A stretch of 64,000 bases of DNA from Holothuria scabra (taxonomy: Eukaryota; Echinodermata; Holothuroidea; Aspidochirotida; Holothuriidae): contig CM074194.1 in the NCBI GenBank assembly GCA_037179385.1, forward strand, positions 3,799,001 through 3,863,000. The letters run 5' to 3'. The notes under the pieces are model-generated. The model worked only from the letters and a program-made list of their open reading frames with translations. It had not been told where the DNA came from and made no database searches. Made by a program: the position numbers and the translations under genes. Below are positions 61,467-64,000 of this stretch, one piece after another (within the stretch, counting starts at the first letter, position 1; each line of letters opens with the position of its first letter).

Positions 61467-61709
61467 CCCTTTACCGTTGTTTGGGTCCTTTTGGACCCAT
61501 GCGGAGAGCTCGGCTATCACCCTTCTTTACTGTTTCACGCGGAGCTCGAAACTGCGAGTGGCTACCCGAAAATTCGGCCACAACAACGAGAGAGACAATA
61601 GTTTAAGGTCACGGGGTCAATGGCCAACGGAAGCTGATGCGGGAGTCCGCTTTTCCGCCCACTCCCGAGGCGCGCAAATATGCCCCGATCGGAGCGCAAC
61701 GGTAAAGGG
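61467..61709. mobile_element. piggyBac-type MITE with TTAA duplications
   Basis: The 243-bp element starts CCCTTTACCGTTG and ends with its exact inverse CAACGGTAAAGGG. TTAA flanks it on both sides (61463-61466 and 61710-61713). A TTAA target and CCCTTT termini are diagnostic of piggyBac. It encodes no transposase. Confidence 0.9.
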
Positions 61710-61713
61710 TTAA

Positions 61714-61954
61714 AAGAAAACCAATTGTTACCAAAACAGAAATCAGTTAGGCTGGGACTTTGGCGTGCTGAGCTGTATAATGTAATACAAGGGCGCGTAG
61801 TGAATTGATTCGAAAATTTACAGGACTTGATTACAAAACGAACGCTAAGATAGTAAAGGAAATGTGGAAACGCAGAGAATTCAATTCAAACAAGAACCAA
61901 AGAGACAAAATGAAAATTGAAAAGCACAAAAGCAAGAATAAGAAACAGCTATAT
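61714..61954. other. Short spacer, nothing recognised
   Basis: AT-rich with a lysine-rich short open frame that runs into the next repeat. Confidence 0.3.
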
Positions 61955-62660
61955 CAGGGGCGGATCCGGGGAGGAGGGCAGGGAGGGCGATGCCCCCTGG
62001 CTCTGAAAAGTGAAAAAACCGGAAATTTGCGATTTGTGACATCAGTCAACTACAGTGTGGTTTACCCAACTCTTATTTCATGAAATTCCAAATTGTCTCC
62101 AATAAAAGCTCCATTTTTGTAATTACTTGTTTCAAATTGCAAAATTTTCCGCGCGCTTCTCGCGCAGCAATTTGTAGTTCCCAATACAGTCGTTTTCTCT
62201 CATAAATCAGTTTGGTAAATTTTTCCGAACTCTGGAAACATTTGACAAAATCACCAGATCATCAAGTGATATTAGCAACTACAGTGCTATTTTCATGAAT
62301 TTTCTATCATTAAATTCCAAATTTTCTCCAATATGAGCTCTCGATATAAACTCTTAACTCTTAAAATGAAGTCGGAGAACCTTAGATAACATTGTGTAGC
62401 GACAACGATCTTTGGTCGCCATGGAATTTCAGACTTGCCACTAAGAAATACAAATTCTTCGGCAATTCCCGAGCTTTTCAAATTTCCTTATATAGGGAAC
62501 CCATTATCCCATTGTTTTCCAATATAAGTTCCATATTTTCAAAAATTTGGTTAAAATTAGGGCAAGACTTTCGGCGTGCTTTGCGGGCCGCAAATTACTG
62601 AATTACGCCCCCAGAGGTGCTTCCCCCCGGCCCCTCGGAAAATGTATAGCTACGCCACTG
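61955..62660 (-). mobile_element. hAT-like element, family E, copy 3 (inverted)
   Basis: Starts CAGGGGCGGATCCGG and ends TAGCTACGCCACTG. Its interior is the reverse complement of family E (GTGAAAAAACCGGAAATTTG corresponds to CAAATTTCCGAATTTTTCAC). No clear duplication. Confidence 0.7.
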
Positions 62661-63660
62661 CATGCACACGACCCCAAAGTGCTTAAAATCCATTTATTCG
62701 GGCGCACGGTGCGCCTTTTGGTTTCATCGAGGCCTTTATTACCAATAGCGTCTCAAACATATTGATGTTAGTCGTTGACCCGCTTAGTTGCTTGAGGGCA
62801 CATTCTAATGGGTTTTGTTACACTGTAAAAATGGCTCAAAATCGCTATTAATTTACAGAACTCAAATAAAGGGAAACAAAGGTTGCAAAAAAGATAAGTT
62901 TCCAGAAATTTTCTGTAATCCTTATTTATCTCTTCATTTTGTGGTTCTGTAAATTGGCCGTAATTTTTTGGGTAGATGCGCACTCTTCAACAAGTTGTTT
63001 CTTGATTGGTTGTTGCTATTGTACTGTATCGATTGCATTCTTTGTTAGGATTAAGGATTAGGTTTGGGATTAGGCTATCGTTAGCCAGTAAGGAAATTTC
63101 TTGTTAAACAGTGCGCATCGCCCCAATTTTTTTTTCAGTATTTATGGAGGAGCACAGCATTAAAGAATGCAACGCAATGGGATTATTTAATTTTGCCCTC
63201 CTCGTTTTTGAAATATCTTAAATTAAAATTTAAAGTTCAATCGGATGCCAAGGCAGAAGATTCTCCTTGTAAGATGTCTAGGCGCAGGGTCTGTCATCGA
63301 AATAAATCATTTTTAATACGTAATTTCGGCACTCATGCATGTGATCACAGTCGTCAACTTCGCATTTCGTTTCAGATTATTTCTAAAGGAAAAGTATCTC
63401 CATCCTCATACAAGCGACATCATGTATACACAACCGCACTTGTTTTTAAGTTCACTTTTTCAAAGGTTATAAATCGACTGAGTAACCTGGTAACAGCAAT
63501 ATTCTCAAACTCGCGAAAGGAGAAAAAAGGGCCGGTTGGAGTCGAGCGTCTTAAGAGCACCTGGCTTATCATGTAATTTTAATTATCATGTTAATTTGAT
63601 TTACTATATTCTTGTGATATATACTGAAAATCGCTTTTTATTTATTCGGGAGATATTTTC
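62661..63660. other. Intergenic, no gene recognised
   Basis: Contains a 127-codon plus-strand open frame at 63193-63576 that is basic and serine-rich and has no recognisable domain. It may be chance. Confidence 0.3.
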
Positions 63661-63835
63661 TAGGTAGGATAGTGGGGTGTAATTTTTTTCCCTTGTTTAG
63701 CATTTTTTTTTAAAATACGGAGCTTGTGTTGGGGAAACCACACTTTAGTTGACTGGTGTCACCGTAATTGCAAAGCGGGGAGGGGGTGGGGGTGGGGGAG
63801 ACAACCACCTGCTCCTCCTGCAGCTACGCCACTGG
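63661..63835. mobile_element. Fragment of hAT-like family E end
   Basis: Contains TTGACTGGTGTCACC, a long G-rich run and CAGCTACGCCACTGG, matching the end of family E copies. The other end is absent. Confidence 0.55.
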
Positions 63836-64000
63836 ATCTAATGTACAACCTCCTGAAGCTGTTGACATGCGAGGTATATTACCTCGCATGGTTCATAGAT
63901 CTATTACTACAGCTCCGGGCTTATAAGAGCAATGCCTACGATAAAGAAGGCCCAATAGCTCCTTGGTATTAGACCGTATTAAGGAATGATTAAAAAATCT

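Noticed and set aside
63193..63576. 127-codon open frame on the plus strand
   Set aside because: No family resemblance, no splice or promoter context, and surrounded by transposon debris; length alone is not enough.

Overview
The window looks like nuclear DNA from a multicellular animal. It is AT-rich, sparse in genes and dense in transposons. It holds two recognisable protein genes, both on the minus strand: a nine-exon aldo-keto reductase of family AKR1, and GPAA1, a subunit of the GPI transamidase. GT-AG introns, AATAAA signals, hAT, piggyBac and non-LTR elements and Helentron-like repeats all indicate an animal. The style of the repeats suggests a marine invertebrate, possibly an echinoderm such as a sea cucumber. 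That last step is inference and was not tested.

Layout. 1-4.85 kb: intergenic, with CA repeats and an hAT-like copy. 4.85-9.5 kb: head-to-tail Helentron-like (HINE-like) elements whose cores are minisatellites of about 145 bp, each unit carrying a nuclear-receptor-like DR1 motif. 9.9-12.0 kb: a 260-bp MITE, a LINE 3' end and the 3' flank of the reductase gene. 12.0-36.3 kb: the AKR1 gene. Its nine coding exons join without a frame break into 316 residues with the full catalytic tetrad, and the introns hold hAT-like elements, MITEs and a decayed reverse transcriptase. 36.7-47.8 kb: a cluster of non-autonomous hAT-like elements of about 1.5-1.6 kb arranged as two inverted pairs; three of the four have 8-bp target-site duplications (one perfect, two with one mismatch). 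50.3-52.2 kb: GPAA1, whose whole coding sequence is one exon with a splice acceptor just before the ATG. 52.4-55.1 kb: more HINE-like elements of the DR1 type. 55.1-64 kb: nested MITEs, a TIR element containing a LINE fragment, a homopurine tract, a piggyBac MITE with intact TTAA duplications, and more hAT-like ends.

The two genes have no evident functional link. AKR1 is a soluble NADPH-dependent carbonyl reductase, and GPAA1 is an ER membrane protein of GPI-anchor attachment. The most unusual content is the family of elements that combine a conserved 5' stem, an end sequence repeated as a 3' terminal hairpin, a CA microsatellite and a core full of AGGTCA half-sites. No CRISPR array, bacterial operon, tRNA or rRNA gene was seen.
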